From NCBI RefSeq assembly GCF_900299535.1, contig NZ_OMKE01000009.1, positions 186,001-250,000 on the forward strand: a DNA stretch of 64,000 nucleotides. The letters run 5' to 3'. This document shows positions 1-9,140 of the stretch, in pieces (positions within the stretch are counted from its first letter, which is position 1; the number at the start of each line of letters is the position of its first letter). The notes beneath the pieces are model-generated. The model was not told the DNA's origin and made no database searches. It saw only the letters and a list, made by a program, of their open reading frames with translations. Source of the DNA: Aquimarina aquimarini (GTDB lineage Bacteria > Bacteroidota > Bacteroidia > Flavobacteriales > Flavobacteriaceae). Made by a program: the position numbers and the translations under genes.

Positions 1-84
1 TCAAGAATTAAAGGGAAAACTAATTCTTTTTACAATATAAAGATTGCAAAACCCTAAGCTAAGTTGAGTTTGTGTTAGGTTATT

Positions 85-118
85 GATGGTTGCCAATTGG
101 CAACCATCTTTATTTTAT
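85..118 (+). terminator. Intrinsic terminator of a gene left of the window
   Basis: A perfect 24-bp palindrome (arms GATGGTTGCCAA and TTGGCAACCATC, 85-108) is followed by TTTATTTTAT. This is a rho-independent terminator reading rightwards, so a plus-strand gene probably ends just outside the window. Bases 1-84 show no ORF of their own. Confidence 0.75.
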
Positions 119-173
119 GGCTTTTTTTTAAAAAGTTTTTTTTAGGCTATATTTTAACTTATAATAACATCTA

Positions 174-1151
174 CTAATTGACATCTGGATACATATCGAA
201 TTTATTATAAAATGCTTTTCTAAATTTTGAAGAATTAGAATAATTTAGCGTATCCATTACTTCTTTTATGGATATCCCTTCTCCTATTATCATATTATAT
301 GATACTTCGAGTCTTTTATTATTAAAGAACTCTAGTGGAGTCTGATTATGAATCTCCTTAAACATATTGAAAAAGTTTGTACGACTCATATGTGCCATTG
401 CTGCTAGTTGATCTACACCAATAAAAGGTTCTTTAAGGTTATTTCTAAGATAATCACTTACTTTATATATACCTCCTACTTGCCCACTATTAATATTAAA
501 GGGGTCATTTTCTGTTTCCCATTTTAATACATCTTTCCAAAATGTTTCTAGTAGTCTAATTCCTCGAGACACAAAGTACAAGTGATTTTCTATTTTATCC
601 GCATCTGGCTGTACTATCTGGTCAAAAAGGTTGGATTGTTTATAAGAAAGGTAGAATTTATGCATGTGTTGATGAGAATGGCGAACATAATAATCCAGAC
701 GTTCTGCCATATCTCTTTTTTTAATAAAAAAGGGTTCTGTATATGAGCTTTTCAACACAACCATAGTAGATCTTACCATTGCTCCTTTGGGTATAAAAAC
801 ATGTTCCCCCATTCTTGCATCCAAGCATCTCATATTACCTGGAGTATAGCAATCAGAATACCTACTTATGATCTGGTTCTTTTCTAATTCATGATTCAAA
901 GCATATTTCCTAAAATGAAGGATAATGTCTTTCTCTTCTATAGGTTTTCTAAAATATTCTATATCTACATTTGCTTTGTAATTATTGATCAATAAAAAGA
1001 CTTCTGGTGATATTTTATAATACAATAAATATCCTTCTCCCACTTCTGGTGGGAAATAAATTCGTTCAGAAGAACTTCCTGGACTCAGTTCTGATCTAAA
1101 ATAATCTCTTAATTTATCAATATCAGCAAAATCAAACAGATATTTACGCAT
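174..1151 (-). CDS. AraC-family transcriptional regulator
   Basis: This 325-residue protein has a C-terminal AraC-type DNA-binding domain (about residues 225-325) made of two helix-turn-helix units. The first reads VDQLAAMAHMSRTNFFNMFK, and the second lies around IKEVMDTLNYSNSSKFRKAF, ending in the family's usual F-x-x-x-F-x-x-Y-P tail. The N-terminal 220 residues are not a recognisable cupin or sugar-binding domain; they probably sense a ligand or mediate dimerisation. The gene stands alone, transcribed leftwards towards the terminator at the window edge, 138 bp from the start of its own ORF to the end of the next leftward gene. No effector or target can be named from the sequence. Confidence 0.85.
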   Translation of the reverse strand: MRKYLFDFADIDKLRDYFRSELSPGSSSERIYFPPEVGEGYLLYYKISPEVFLLINNYKANVDIEYFRKPIEEKDIILHFRKYALNHELEKNQIISRYSDCYTPGNMRCLDARMGEHVFIPKGAMVRSTMVVLKSSYTEPFFIKKRDMAERLDYYVRHSHQHMHKFYLSYKQSNLFDQIVQPDADKIENHLYFVSRGIRLLETFWKDVLKWETENDPFNINSGQVGGIYKVSDYLRNNLKEPFIGVDQLAAMAHMSRTNFFNMFKEIHNQTPLEFFNNKRLEVSYNMIIGEGISIKEVMDTLNYSNSSKFRKAFYNKFDMYPDVN

Positions 1152-1289
1152 ATACTAGTATCGTTTTTATAACCCCTTTATTTATAGAAATAAATAAAAG
1201 AAGGTTAACAACATATAAAAACAACCCCTTTATCAACTTTTCACAAAGTCAATAGAGGGGGTGGAAATTATTACTTAAATATAAAGAAT

Positions 1290-2651
1290 TTATTTAATAT
1301 GGCTTATTACATCATATTTTGTAATGATATGATGTTTACCATTTTCTAAAGCAACTAAAACTGCTGGGTTACCATTTTTGATGAGTTTAGATATCTCATC
1401 AAGTGATGTTTTGACATTAACAATAGGAAAAGGCTCTTTCATTACATCCTTAATAGGAGTGCTGTCCATATCCTTATTGTCAATAAATGCAGTAAAAAGC
1501 GCACTTTCGTCTATAGATCCTACAAACCCTTCGCTATCAACTACTGGTATTTGTGAAATCTTAAATTTACGCATACGTTCTATTGCATGAGAGACCAATT
1601 CTTCAGTTTTTACGGTAATCAAAGGTTGATCAATATGGCTTTTTACCAAGTCATCTGCTGTATATACTTCTTCTTCAAGAAAACCACGTTCTCTCATCCA
1701 ATCGTCATTAAACATCTTACCAACATATCTACTACCATGATCATGATACAACACTACTACAACATCATCTTTGGTAAAGTGTTCTTGTAACTGAAGTAGT
1801 CCTTTTATTGCTGCACCCGCGCTATTACCTAAAAACATACCTTCTTCCTTGGCCAATTTCTGAGTATAAACTGCAGCATCCTTATCGGTCACTTTGGTAA
1901 ACCCATCGATAACAGAGAAATCTACATTTTTAGGAAGAATATCTTCTCCTATACCTTCTGTGATATATGAATAAATTTCATTTTCATCAAAAATCCCAGT
2001 TTCATGATATTTTTTAAATACAGAACCATAGGTGTCTACTCCCCAAATTTTGATATTTGGATTCTTTTCTTTTAGATATTTTCCTACTCCAGATATGGTT
2101 CCTCCTGTTCCTACACCAACAATAAAATGCGTAATCTTACCATCTGTTTGTTCCCATATTTCTGGCCCAGTACTTTCATAATGGGCTTGTGCATTTGAAG
2201 GGTTATCATATTGATTTACATACCAAGAGTTTGGTGTTTCTTTTGCCAATCGTTTAGATACAGAATAATAAGATCTAGGGTCTTCTGGCTCTACATTTGT
2301 TGGGCACACCATCACTTTTGCTCCTACCGCTCTAAGGATATCCATTTTCTCTTTGGATTGCTTATCTGCCATCACACAAATTAGCTTATACCCTTTTATA
2401 ATAGCTACCAGAGCAAGTCCCATTCCTGTATTTCCAGAAGTACCTTCTATAATAGTTCCTCCTGGTTTTAAACGACCATCTGCTTCTGCATCTTCAATCA
2501 TTTTTAAGGCCATTCTATCTTTTACCGAATTACCTGGGTTAAATGTCTCATATTTAGCTAATACCAAAGCATCTATATCTTTTACTAGAGTATTCATCTT
2601 TACCAAAGGTGTATCACCAATGGTTTCAAGTATATTTTTTGCGTATTTCAC
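1290..2651 (-). CDS. Cystathionine beta-synthase-like PLP enzyme with CBS pair
   Basis: This is a 453-residue fold-type II PLP enzyme of the cysteine synthase / cystathionine beta-synthase family. The PLP-binding lysine is K44 in NPGNSVKDR, the substrate loop is TSGNTG at 71-76, and the phosphate-binding loop is GTGGT at 181-185. After the catalytic domain (about 1-325) come two CBS motifs (about 335-453), which in this family bind adenosyl ligands and regulate activity. The likely reaction is serine or O-acetylserine plus a thiol to cystathionine or cysteine. The C-terminal CBS pair favours cystathionine beta-synthase over plain CysK/CysM. No trans-sulfuration partner gene is adjacent, so the exact substrate remains open. 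Confidence 0.88.
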   Translation of the reverse strand: MKYAKNILETIGDTPLVKMNTLVKDIDALVLAKYETFNPGNSVKDRMALKMIEDAEADGRLKPGGTIIEGTSGNTGMGLALVAIIKGYKLICVMADKQSKEKMDILRAVGAKVMVCPTNVEPEDPRSYYSVSKRLAKETPNSWYVNQYDNPSNAQAHYESTGPEIWEQTDGKITHFIVGVGTGGTISGVGKYLKEKNPNIKIWGVDTYGSVFKKYHETGIFDENEIYSYITEGIGEDILPKNVDFSVIDGFTKVTDKDAAVYTQKLAKEEGMFLGNSAGAAIKGLLQLQEHFTKDDVVVVLYHDHGSRYVGKMFNDDWMRERGFLEEEVYTADDLVKSHIDQPLITVKTEELVSHAIERMRKFKISQIPVVDSEGFVGSIDESALFTAFIDNKDMDSTPIKDVMKEPFPIVNVKTSLDEISKLIKNGNPAVLVALENGKHHIITKYDVISHIK

Positions 2652-2752
2652 AAGTATATTTTTAACAACCTAATTTGACATGTATTTTATTCTTGTAAAG
2701 ATACAATCTAGATTATCGATTGGCAATTTTTTAAAGAGAGAATAACTTGTTA

Positions 2753-3994
2753 TTATTGAAAACGGATAGATTTTGTAGGTGCTATTTTTGCTATGATATA
2801 TGATGGAACCAATAGCATTAATAAGCATAAAACCATAGTTCCTAGATTAAGCAACAACACAAAACTGACATCTATATACACAGGAGCCGTACTTACATAA
2901 TATGTTTCAGGATTAAGCTCTAACACTCCATATTTTTGTTGTACAAAAAGCACTCCTATCCCTAAAAGATTACCCCAAAACAAACCAATCAAAATTAGAT
3001 ATGCAGCATTGTACAAAAACACTTTTCTAATACTCCAATCATTAGATCCTAAAGCTTTTAAAATACCAATCATCGGTGTTTTTTCTAAAATCAAAACTAA
3101 TAGAGCTGTAATCATATTAATACCTGCTACCAGAATAATAATACCTATGATACCAATAACATTAAGATCAAATAGTTTTAACCACTCAAAAATAGTCATG
3201 TATTTTAATGTAATCGTTTGACTATCTAATGTAGAAGGGATTCTTTCATAAATTATTTGCCCTTGTTGATCAATCTCATCAAAATTATCAATAAACACCT
3301 CAAAGCTACCAACCTCATCAGGACTCCATTTATTCATTTTTATCACATGCCTGATATCTGCAAAAAGAAAAGTCTTATCAAATTCTAAAAATCCAGAATT
3401 ATAGATTCCTACAATTTTGAAAGCTCTGATAAATGGTTTAGAGTTAGATACTGCATTTTTTTTCAAAAAATAAGTGATTGCCTTATCTCCTATTGTTAAT
3501 CCCAAACGATTTGCAATATGAGAAGACAATAAAACCTCTTCGTTAAGCTTTCCTTCATAATTAGGCAATCGCCCTTCTACAAGATATTCTTTAAAATAGT
3601 TCCAATTATAATCTTTACCTACACCTTTGACTACGATTCCTTCAAAATCTGATTCGGTGCGTATAAGCCCCATTTTGGTGGCAACTCCTTGTATATGCTC
3701 TACTCCTTCTAGGTCTTCTATATCAGAATAGAAATTCTTATCTAGAGATATCGGCACAAGTGATTCTACACTACTATTATTATCAAAACTAGAAATTAAC
3801 ACATGACCATTGAAAGCCGCTACTTTTTCTCTTATCTTACGCTGTAATCCTACGCTTGTAGCTACTGTAATTAACATCATGACCATACCAATTGCAATTG
3901 CAAAAATTGCAATTTTTACTATTGGAGTCGAAATACTACTCTTATCTTCCTTACCTTTGACAAGGCGTTTAGCAATAAAATACTCGAAATTCAA
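2753..3994 (-). CDS. LolC/LolE-type ABC transporter permease (FtsX-like)
   Basis: This 413-residue inner-membrane protein has the MacB/FtsX/LolC topology: one N-terminal membrane helix (about 24-47), a large periplasmic domain (about 48-270), then three helices (about 275-300, 320-350 and 375-400). The start MNFEYFIAKRL is the characteristic beginning of the flavobacterial LolC/E-like family. Relatives move lipoproteins from the inner membrane to the LolA carrier using a LolD ATPase. No LolD gene is adjacent; the only ABC ATPase in the window is the FtsE-like gene at 37868. The start codon lies only 8 bp from that of the divergent NamZ-like gene, so its promoter must overlap that coding region. 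Confidence 0.85.
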   Translation of the reverse strand: MNFEYFIAKRLVKGKEDKSSISTPIVKIAIFAIAIGMVMMLITVATSVGLQRKIREKVAAFNGHVLISSFDNNSSVESLVPISLDKNFYSDIEDLEGVEHIQGVATKMGLIRTESDFEGIVVKGVGKDYNWNYFKEYLVEGRLPNYEGKLNEEVLLSSHIANRLGLTIGDKAITYFLKKNAVSNSKPFIRAFKIVGIYNSGFLEFDKTFLFADIRHVIKMNKWSPDEVGSFEVFIDNFDEIDQQGQIIYERIPSTLDSQTITLKYMTIFEWLKLFDLNVIGIIGIIILVAGINMITALLVLILEKTPMIGILKALGSNDWSIRKVFLYNAAYLILIGLFWGNLLGIGVLFVQQKYGVLELNPETYYVSTAPVYIDVSFVLLLNLGTMVLCLLMLLVPSYIIAKIAPTKSIRFQ

Positions 3995-4002
3995 GCTTAC
4001 TT

Positions 4003-5283
4003 ATGGTTTTTGTTAGAAATGCATTCAAAAATACATTTTTATTCCTTTGCATAATTTTTATTTCTTGTGTAAATAGAATAAAAACTACTTCTTCCTCTTC
4101 TTCTCAAGAAACAGAAAACTCATTATCTGCAACTGATATTGCTCAAAATTTAATAAAAAATGAAAAATTTATTCTTATTGGTGCTAATCAAACAGATAGT
4201 TACCTTTCTTTTTTAGAAAACAAAAAAGTAGCTATCGTAGGTAATCAAACATCAGTTATTTTTAAAGATAGTATAACCAATGAGAACTACATACATCTTG
4301 TTGACTCACTAGTATCAAGAAATATTAATATTAAAAAAGTATTTGCCCCAGAGCATGGTTTTAGAGGCAAAGTTGATGCAGGAGAATTGGTAGCTGATGG
4401 TAAAGATATCAAAACAGGAATCCCTATTGTTTCACTTTATGCTAAGAATAAAAAACCATCTAAAGAGGCTTTATCTGATATAGATATTGTTGTTTTTGAT
4501 ATTCAGGATGTTGGCGCTCGATTTTACACGTACATCTCTACATTACATTATGTAATGCAAGCATGTGCAGAAAATAACATCCCTGTTTTGATACTAGATC
4601 GCCCCAATCCTAATTCACATTATGTTGATGGCCCTACACTAGAGCCAGAACATACTAGTTTTGTAGGTGTACACCCTATACCGCTAGTTCATGGTATGAC
4701 TATAGGAGAATACACAAAAATGGTCAATGGTGAAGGGTGGTTAGGAAAAAATATGACTTGTGATATTACTATAGTTCCTGTCAAAAACTATACACATGAT
4801 TCTTTATATAGCTTACCAATAAGGCCTTCTCCTAATTTACCTAATGATATATCTATTAATCTATATCCTAGTCTTGGTTTTTTTGAAGGTACTACCATCA
4901 ATGCAGGTCGAGGTACAGAAACACAATTTCAAATCTTTGGTTCTCCCGACTTAACAAAAGAAAAATATGACTATGCTTACACTCCACACCCAAATTTTGG
5001 CTCTAAACACCCCAAACATGACGGAAAAATATGCTACGGGAAAAATCTAAGGAAAAATAAGAGATTAAGTGCTATTCATCTAGATTGGCTAATTAATGCT
5101 TATAAAAATAGTAGAAATAAAACACAGTTTTTTAAAACCGAATCATTTACTATCCACGCAGGAACAAAAAAATTACAACAACAAATCAAACAAGGGCTAT
5201 CCTCTAATGAAATACGAAGTACCTGGACAGAAGATCTTAAGAGATTTAAACTGAAAAGAAAGCAATATTTAATATACCCATAA
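4003..5283 (+). CDS. NamZ/YbbC-type exo-N-acetylmuramidase lipoprotein (DUF1343)
   Basis: This 426-residue protein is a DUF1343 (YbbC) member. Bacillus subtilis NamZ of this family is an exo-beta-N-acetylmuramidase used in peptidoglycan turnover. The family hallmark FAPEHGFRGKVDAGE lies at 114-128, and further conserved blocks are FDIQDVGARFYTY, LDRPNP and NAGRGTETQFQIFGSP. A lipoprotein signal is visible, with the lipobox cysteine at about residue 22 after a hydrophobic stretch, followed by a Ser/Thr-rich linker, which suggests a periplasmic or outer-membrane lipoprotein. The ATG at 4003 is the only in-frame start that keeps the signal. The gene is followed after 63 bp by the sensor kinase, which has its own operator and promoter. 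Confidence 0.85.
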   Translation: MVFVRNAFKNTFLFLCIIFISCVNRIKTTSSSSSQETENSLSATDIAQNLIKNEKFILIGANQTDSYLSFLENKKVAIVGNQTSVIFKDSITNENYIHLVDSLVSRNINIKKVFAPEHGFRGKVDAGELVADGKDIKTGIPIVSLYAKNKKPSKEALSDIDIVVFDIQDVGARFYTYISTLHYVMQACAENNIPVLILDRPNPNSHYVDGPTLEPEHTSFVGVHPIPLVHGMTIGEYTKMVNGEGWLGKNMTCDITIVPVKNYTHDSLYSLPIRPSPNLPNDISINLYPSLGFFEGTTINAGRGTETQFQIFGSPDLTKEKYDYAYTPHPNFGSKHPKHDGKICYGKNLRKNKRLSAIHLDWLINAYKNSRNKTQFFKTESFTIHAGTKKLQQQIKQGLSSNEIRSTWTEDLKRFKLKRKQYLIYP

Positions 5284-5303
5284 TATAGTTACAGCATATA
5301 AAA

Positions 5304-5349
5304 CCCCTATTTTCAGGGATGTTAGTATCTCTTATAATTAATACATTTG
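5304..5349 (+). promoter_or_regulatory. Operator and -7 element of the kinase/regulator pair
   Basis: The near-palindrome CCCCTATTTTCAGGG (5304-5318) is followed exactly 25 bp after its CAG by a consensus Bacteroidota -7 element, TACATTTG (5342-5349). No -33 TTTG is visible, and the palindrome sits near that position, as expected for an activator-dependent promoter. The -7 element ends only 3 bp before the ATG at 5353. Sites with the same core lie at 17589, 17868 and 31422. Confidence 0.5.
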
Positions 5350-5352
5350 CTT

Positions 5353-7497
5353 ATGCTTAAAATTCTACATTTTCTTTTTGCTTATGGATTACTAGTACTT
5401 CCTTTTACTATAAAAGCGCAAGTAAATAAGGTAACTCCATCTCAATCAGCAAAAGTTACTTCTTTAGAAGAGCAAGAAAAAAAAGAAGTTGCAGAAGCAT
5501 ACAAATTGTATAATATTGGTAGTAAAGACGTAAAAAAAGTAGTTCACAGATTACTCAAAACTTTAAAAACAAAAAAATCTCTTACCAATGCCAATTTACT
5601 TTTAGCCTATTATTTTCAAAACAAAGCGCTGGTTGACTCTTCTATATATTATGTAAACAAATCATTACAGTATGAATTAGCTGATGATTCTACACAAGCC
5701 AAAAAAACATCTCTAGCTTACAACATATTAGCTATTAATTATAAAAACAAAGGCCTATTACAAGAGAGCAAAAAATGGCATCTAAAAGGAATAGAATTTG
5801 CAGAAAAATTCAATGAAGAAGACCTGTATTACACTCATATACATGGACTTGCTAACACCTATAGTGAACTAGGTGATTTAAAAAAATCTCTAGAACTTTT
5901 TAAAGAGTGCCTTCAATACAAAGATGACAAAGAAATTATATATGGCAGTTACATTAACATAGCCATTATTTATTCAGAGATTAAAGATTTTGAATCTTCT
6001 GATATGTACCTCAAAAAAGGACTTGATCTTGCAAACAAAAACAATGATATCAGAGCATCTGCTTTTATTAATCATAGCTTAGCAGGAAATGCACAAGAAC
6101 AAGGAAAACTTGATTTAGCTATATCTCTTTATAATAAAACTATTGAAGCTGCAAAAGAGTTCAACCTTAACCAACTTGGTTTAACCGCAAAAATAGATAT
6201 AGGGAACTTATTAGTCTCTTCCAAAAAATACAAAGAAGCTGAAATCATATTCACCGCTGCATTAAATGATGCTATCAAACTTGGTTATTTAGGGCATTTG
6301 TCTACTATTTATGAAAATCTTCAAAGAATCTCAAGACAACAAGAGAACTATAAAAATGCTTTATATTTTGCTACCAAAAATTTTAGTATCAAAGACTCTA
6401 TTAATAAGCTGCAAAAGGACAAAGAAATTAATGAGCTAGAAGTAAGATATCAAACGCTACAAAAAGAAAAAGAAATTAAATTTTTGCAGATTGAAAATGC
6501 CAATCGCTCCCTAGATGTAAAACATCAACAAGAAACCATCAAAAACCTACAATTACTACAGGAAGTACAGAAAAAAGAAAATGAAAACAGGATTTTGTCA
6601 TATCATAATGCTGCAGAAAAAAAACGTAATGAAATTACTTTATTAAAAAAAGATCAAGAGATTCAAGAATCTAATCTAGAAAGACAAAAAAGTATCAAAA
6701 ATATTATCCTTTATTCTTTTTTAATTCTACTTGTACCAGTTATTGGGTTATTATTTACTTACTATCAAAAATTACAGGCTCAAAGTGAACTTAATAAAAA
6801 GCAAGAAGAAATAAACAAACAAAAAATATCAAGTTTATTAAAAGATCAAGAATTAAAACTTATAAAAGCTTCTATAAAAGGACAAGACAAAGAAAGAAAA
6901 CGTATTGCACTAGAGTTACATGATAGCATTGGAGGAAACCTAGCTGCTATAAAACTACAGCTTAATAATACTTTAATTAATGGCAACAAACAACCTCTAA
7001 AAATTATTAACTCTCAAATTGATGACACATATCAACAGGTTCGAAATTTATCTCATAATTTAGTCCCTAAGAAATTTAGTAAAAATAATTTTTGCGATGT
7101 TCTAGAAGAGTATTTAAATAATATAGGAGGAGCAACTAGCTTAACCACTTCGTTTGGCGTATACCCCAGAAAAGAAATAGATGTTTTGAATGAGGTATTA
7201 CAGAGTGAGATTTTTAAAATTATTCAAGAATTGATTACTAATACAATCAAACATGCCAAAGCATCTTCTATAGAATTACAATTAAATTTGGTTGAAAACG
7301 TATTAAATGTATTATTTGAAGATAATGGAGTAGGTTTTAACACAAAAAACAATGATTCTGGAATTGGTTTTGAAAATATAAAGAGTAGATTAAAAAAAGT
7401 ATCTGGATCCTTACATATCGATTCTAGAATTGATAGAGGTACTATAATAGATATAGAAATACCAACATTAATAACAATTAATAATAATGAAATATAA
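5353..7497 (+). CDS. TPR sensor histidine kinase (HisKA_3 type)
   Basis: This 714-residue sensor kinase starts with a Sec signal peptide (MLKILHFLFAYGLLVLPFTI). Periplasmic tetratricopeptide repeats fill about 45-350, followed by a coiled coil (about 350-450). A single membrane helix lies near 453-475, and a second coiled coil leads into a HisKA_3 domain with H523 in ELHDSIGGNL. The ATPase domain carries the N-box QELITNTIKHAKAS and the G-box DNGVGF...GIGFENIKSR. It phosphorylates the response regulator whose gene overlaps its 3' end by 11 bp. A TTG six bases upstream is in frame, but it lies inside the promoter -7 element, so the ATG is chosen. The signal sensed by the TPR domain is unknown. 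Confidence 0.9.
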   Translation: MLKILHFLFAYGLLVLPFTIKAQVNKVTPSQSAKVTSLEEQEKKEVAEAYKLYNIGSKDVKKVVHRLLKTLKTKKSLTNANLLLAYYFQNKALVDSSIYYVNKSLQYELADDSTQAKKTSLAYNILAINYKNKGLLQESKKWHLKGIEFAEKFNEEDLYYTHIHGLANTYSELGDLKKSLELFKECLQYKDDKEIIYGSYINIAIIYSEIKDFESSDMYLKKGLDLANKNNDIRASAFINHSLAGNAQEQGKLDLAISLYNKTIEAAKEFNLNQLGLTAKIDIGNLLVSSKKYKEAEIIFTAALNDAIKLGYLGHLSTIYENLQRISRQQENYKNALYFATKNFSIKDSINKLQKDKEINELEVRYQTLQKEKEIKFLQIENANRSLDVKHQQETIKNLQLLQEVQKKENENRILSYHNAAEKKRNEITLLKKDQEIQESNLERQKSIKNIILYSFLILLVPVIGLLFTYYQKLQAQSELNKKQEEINKQKISSLLKDQELKLIKASIKGQDKERKRIALELHDSIGGNLAAIKLQLNNTLINGNKQPLKIINSQIDDTYQQVRNLSHNLVPKKFSKNNFCDVLEEYLNNIGGATSLTTSFGVYPRKEIDVLNEVLQSEIFKIIQELITNTIKHAKASSIELQLNLVENVLNVLFEDNGVGFNTKNNDSGIGFENIKSRLKKVSGSLHIDSRIDRGTIIDIEIPTLITINNNEI

Positions 7498-8131
7498 CCT
7501 GATAATAGCCGATGACCATAAAATGTTTTTAGATGGTCTACTAAGTATTCTAAATTCTGAAAAAGATTATAACATCTTACTAACTGCCAAAGATGGTAAA
7601 CATATTGCAAAATATCTAGAGATCAACCCTGATGAAAAAATAGATCTCATTATAACAGATATCTCTATGCCTGAAATGGATGGAATATCTCTGAATAAGA
7701 TAGTAAAAGAACGAAACAAGAGTACAAAAACCCTAGTAGTTAGTATGCACACTGATGCAGAAATGATTGATAACCTTATTGAGCACGATGTTGATGGCTA
7801 TGTTCCTAAAAATGCTGAAAAAGAAGAACTTTTAAAAGCGATAAAGACGATATTAGGCGGTGAGAAATATTTTTCTAAAGAAATAAAGAACATATATCTC
7901 GAAAATAAATTTTCTAAAAAGAAACAAGAAGAAATCAAATTAACACAACGAGAAATAGATGTTATTACACTTATAGCTCAAGAATTTACTACGCAAGAAA
8001 TTGCTGATCAGTTATTCTTAAGTAAACATACAATAGAGAGTTATAGAAAGAATCTAATCGCCAAACTTAATGTAAGGAACCTTGCAGGATTGACTAAATA
8101 TGCAATAAAAATGAAATACATAAAGTCATAA
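7487..8131 (+). CDS. NarL/LuxR-type response regulator
   Basis: This 214-residue response regulator has a receiver domain (about 3-125) with the acidic pair IADDH and phospho-acceptor D58 in LIITDISMP. Its C-terminal GerE/LuxR helix-turn-helix (about 148-212) reads LTQREIDVITLIAQEFTTQE. Its start overlaps the last 11 bp of the TPR kinase gene, so the two are translationally coupled and form one two-component system. NarL-type regulators bind short palindromes as dimers. The repeated palindrome CnCTGTTTTCAGnG found upstream of this operon and three other units in the window is a plausible target, which is an inference. Confidence 0.92.
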   Translation: MKYNLIIADDHKMFLDGLLSILNSEKDYNILLTAKDGKHIAKYLEINPDEKIDLIITDISMPEMDGISLNKIVKERNKSTKTLVVSMHTDAEMIDNLIEHDVDGYVPKNAEKEELLKAIKTILGGEKYFSKEIKNIYLENKFSKKKQEEIKLTQREIDVITLIAQEFTTQEIADQLFLSKHTIESYRKNLIAKLNVRNLAGLTKYAIKMKYIKS

Positions 8132-8489
8132 AAAGACTATCACTTTTTGGTACATTCATCGCGCTTTTTATAAAAAAAGCTTGCAAACATAAGCTGTTTC
8201 TTAAAAAAGGCATAGTTTTCAGAGACAGAAAATCTATTGTATTATCAAGTGATTAGAAGTTTCTTTGTTTATGTAAAAAAGTTCTTTTTTCTTTCTCTTC
8301 TATTTTTCATTAATATCTCTAACTAAAAATGTGAGTTTAATGTAAATATAGAGAACTAAAAAAAAGACTGTCTTTTCAGACAGTCTTTATTACTACATTG
8401 CAACTATAGTGTTCTATAACTAATAGGCATACCAAATATCGTCATAAAACCTCTTTAATAGTATTAACTATTACGCATACTTTCATGCT
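8132..8489. other. Gene-free convergent region
   Basis: These 358 bp lie between two convergent genes. Apart from the hairpin at 8363-8388 I see no ORF longer than 14 codons with a plausible start and no RNA signature. Confidence 0.7.
8363..8388. terminator. Bidirectional intrinsic terminator
   Basis: The arms AAAGACTGTC (8363-8372) and GACAGTCTTT (8379-8388) enclose a 6-nt loop. An A-run lies on the left and TTTATT on the right. The hairpin can end both the response regulator transcript and the convergent 8490 gene. Confidence 0.8.
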
Positions 8490-9140
8490 TTATCGTTTTA
8501 AAACCAAAAAACCTGTTTCTTTTTTCAAGTTATGTGGACCATTTATTTTTATATTAAAAAAATAGGTTCCCTCTGGCAATTTATCTCCACCTAAACTTCT
8601 TTTTCTATTTGCTATCCCTCTAAAAACTTTTGAGGTATTATTATATCCTTCTATCTCATATACCAAATCTCCCCAACGATTATAAATTAAGACTCTATTA
8701 TTAGGATAGTTTTCAATACCATAAATCTCCCAGTATTCATTAATCCCGTCACCATCTGGAGAAAACCCATATCTTGTCTTATCTTCTGGTCGAGGTGTTA
8801 CATAAACTGTAATAGAATCTTCTGCAACGCACCCTTGGTTATTGGTAAATACGACCGTATACGTTATCGTCTGATTTGGGTTTGCCATTGGGTTTGCGAT
8901 ATCAGAAGCACTTAATCCTATAGATGGGCTCCAACTATATACACCTGCAGAAGTCCCCTCTGCATGTAACTGTATTGTTTCTCCCTCTCTAATATCCTGA
9001 TCTTCTCCTGCTTCTACAGTTTCTTCTTGTTGATATACTCTAAATATACAATTTGAGCTATTATCATTGGCATCGGTTGCTGTAATGGTTATCTGCATTC
9101 CATCTACGATAGGACTTCCTGCCATTGGTTCTTGGGTAAT
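8490..9140 (-). repeat. Duplicated type IX C-terminal module, copy 1
   Basis: The 3' 650 bp of this gene match 12369-13020 at both base and protein level. They cover the end of the hyalin domain, the PKD-like linker and the sorting domain. Stretches such as DGMQITITATDA and QEETVEAGEDQDIREGET are identical in the two proteins. Confidence 0.85.

Noticed and set aside
8400..8480. Two 13-14 codon minus-strand ORFs
   Set aside because: Too short, unrelated to each other and to the micro-peptide family, with no promoter.
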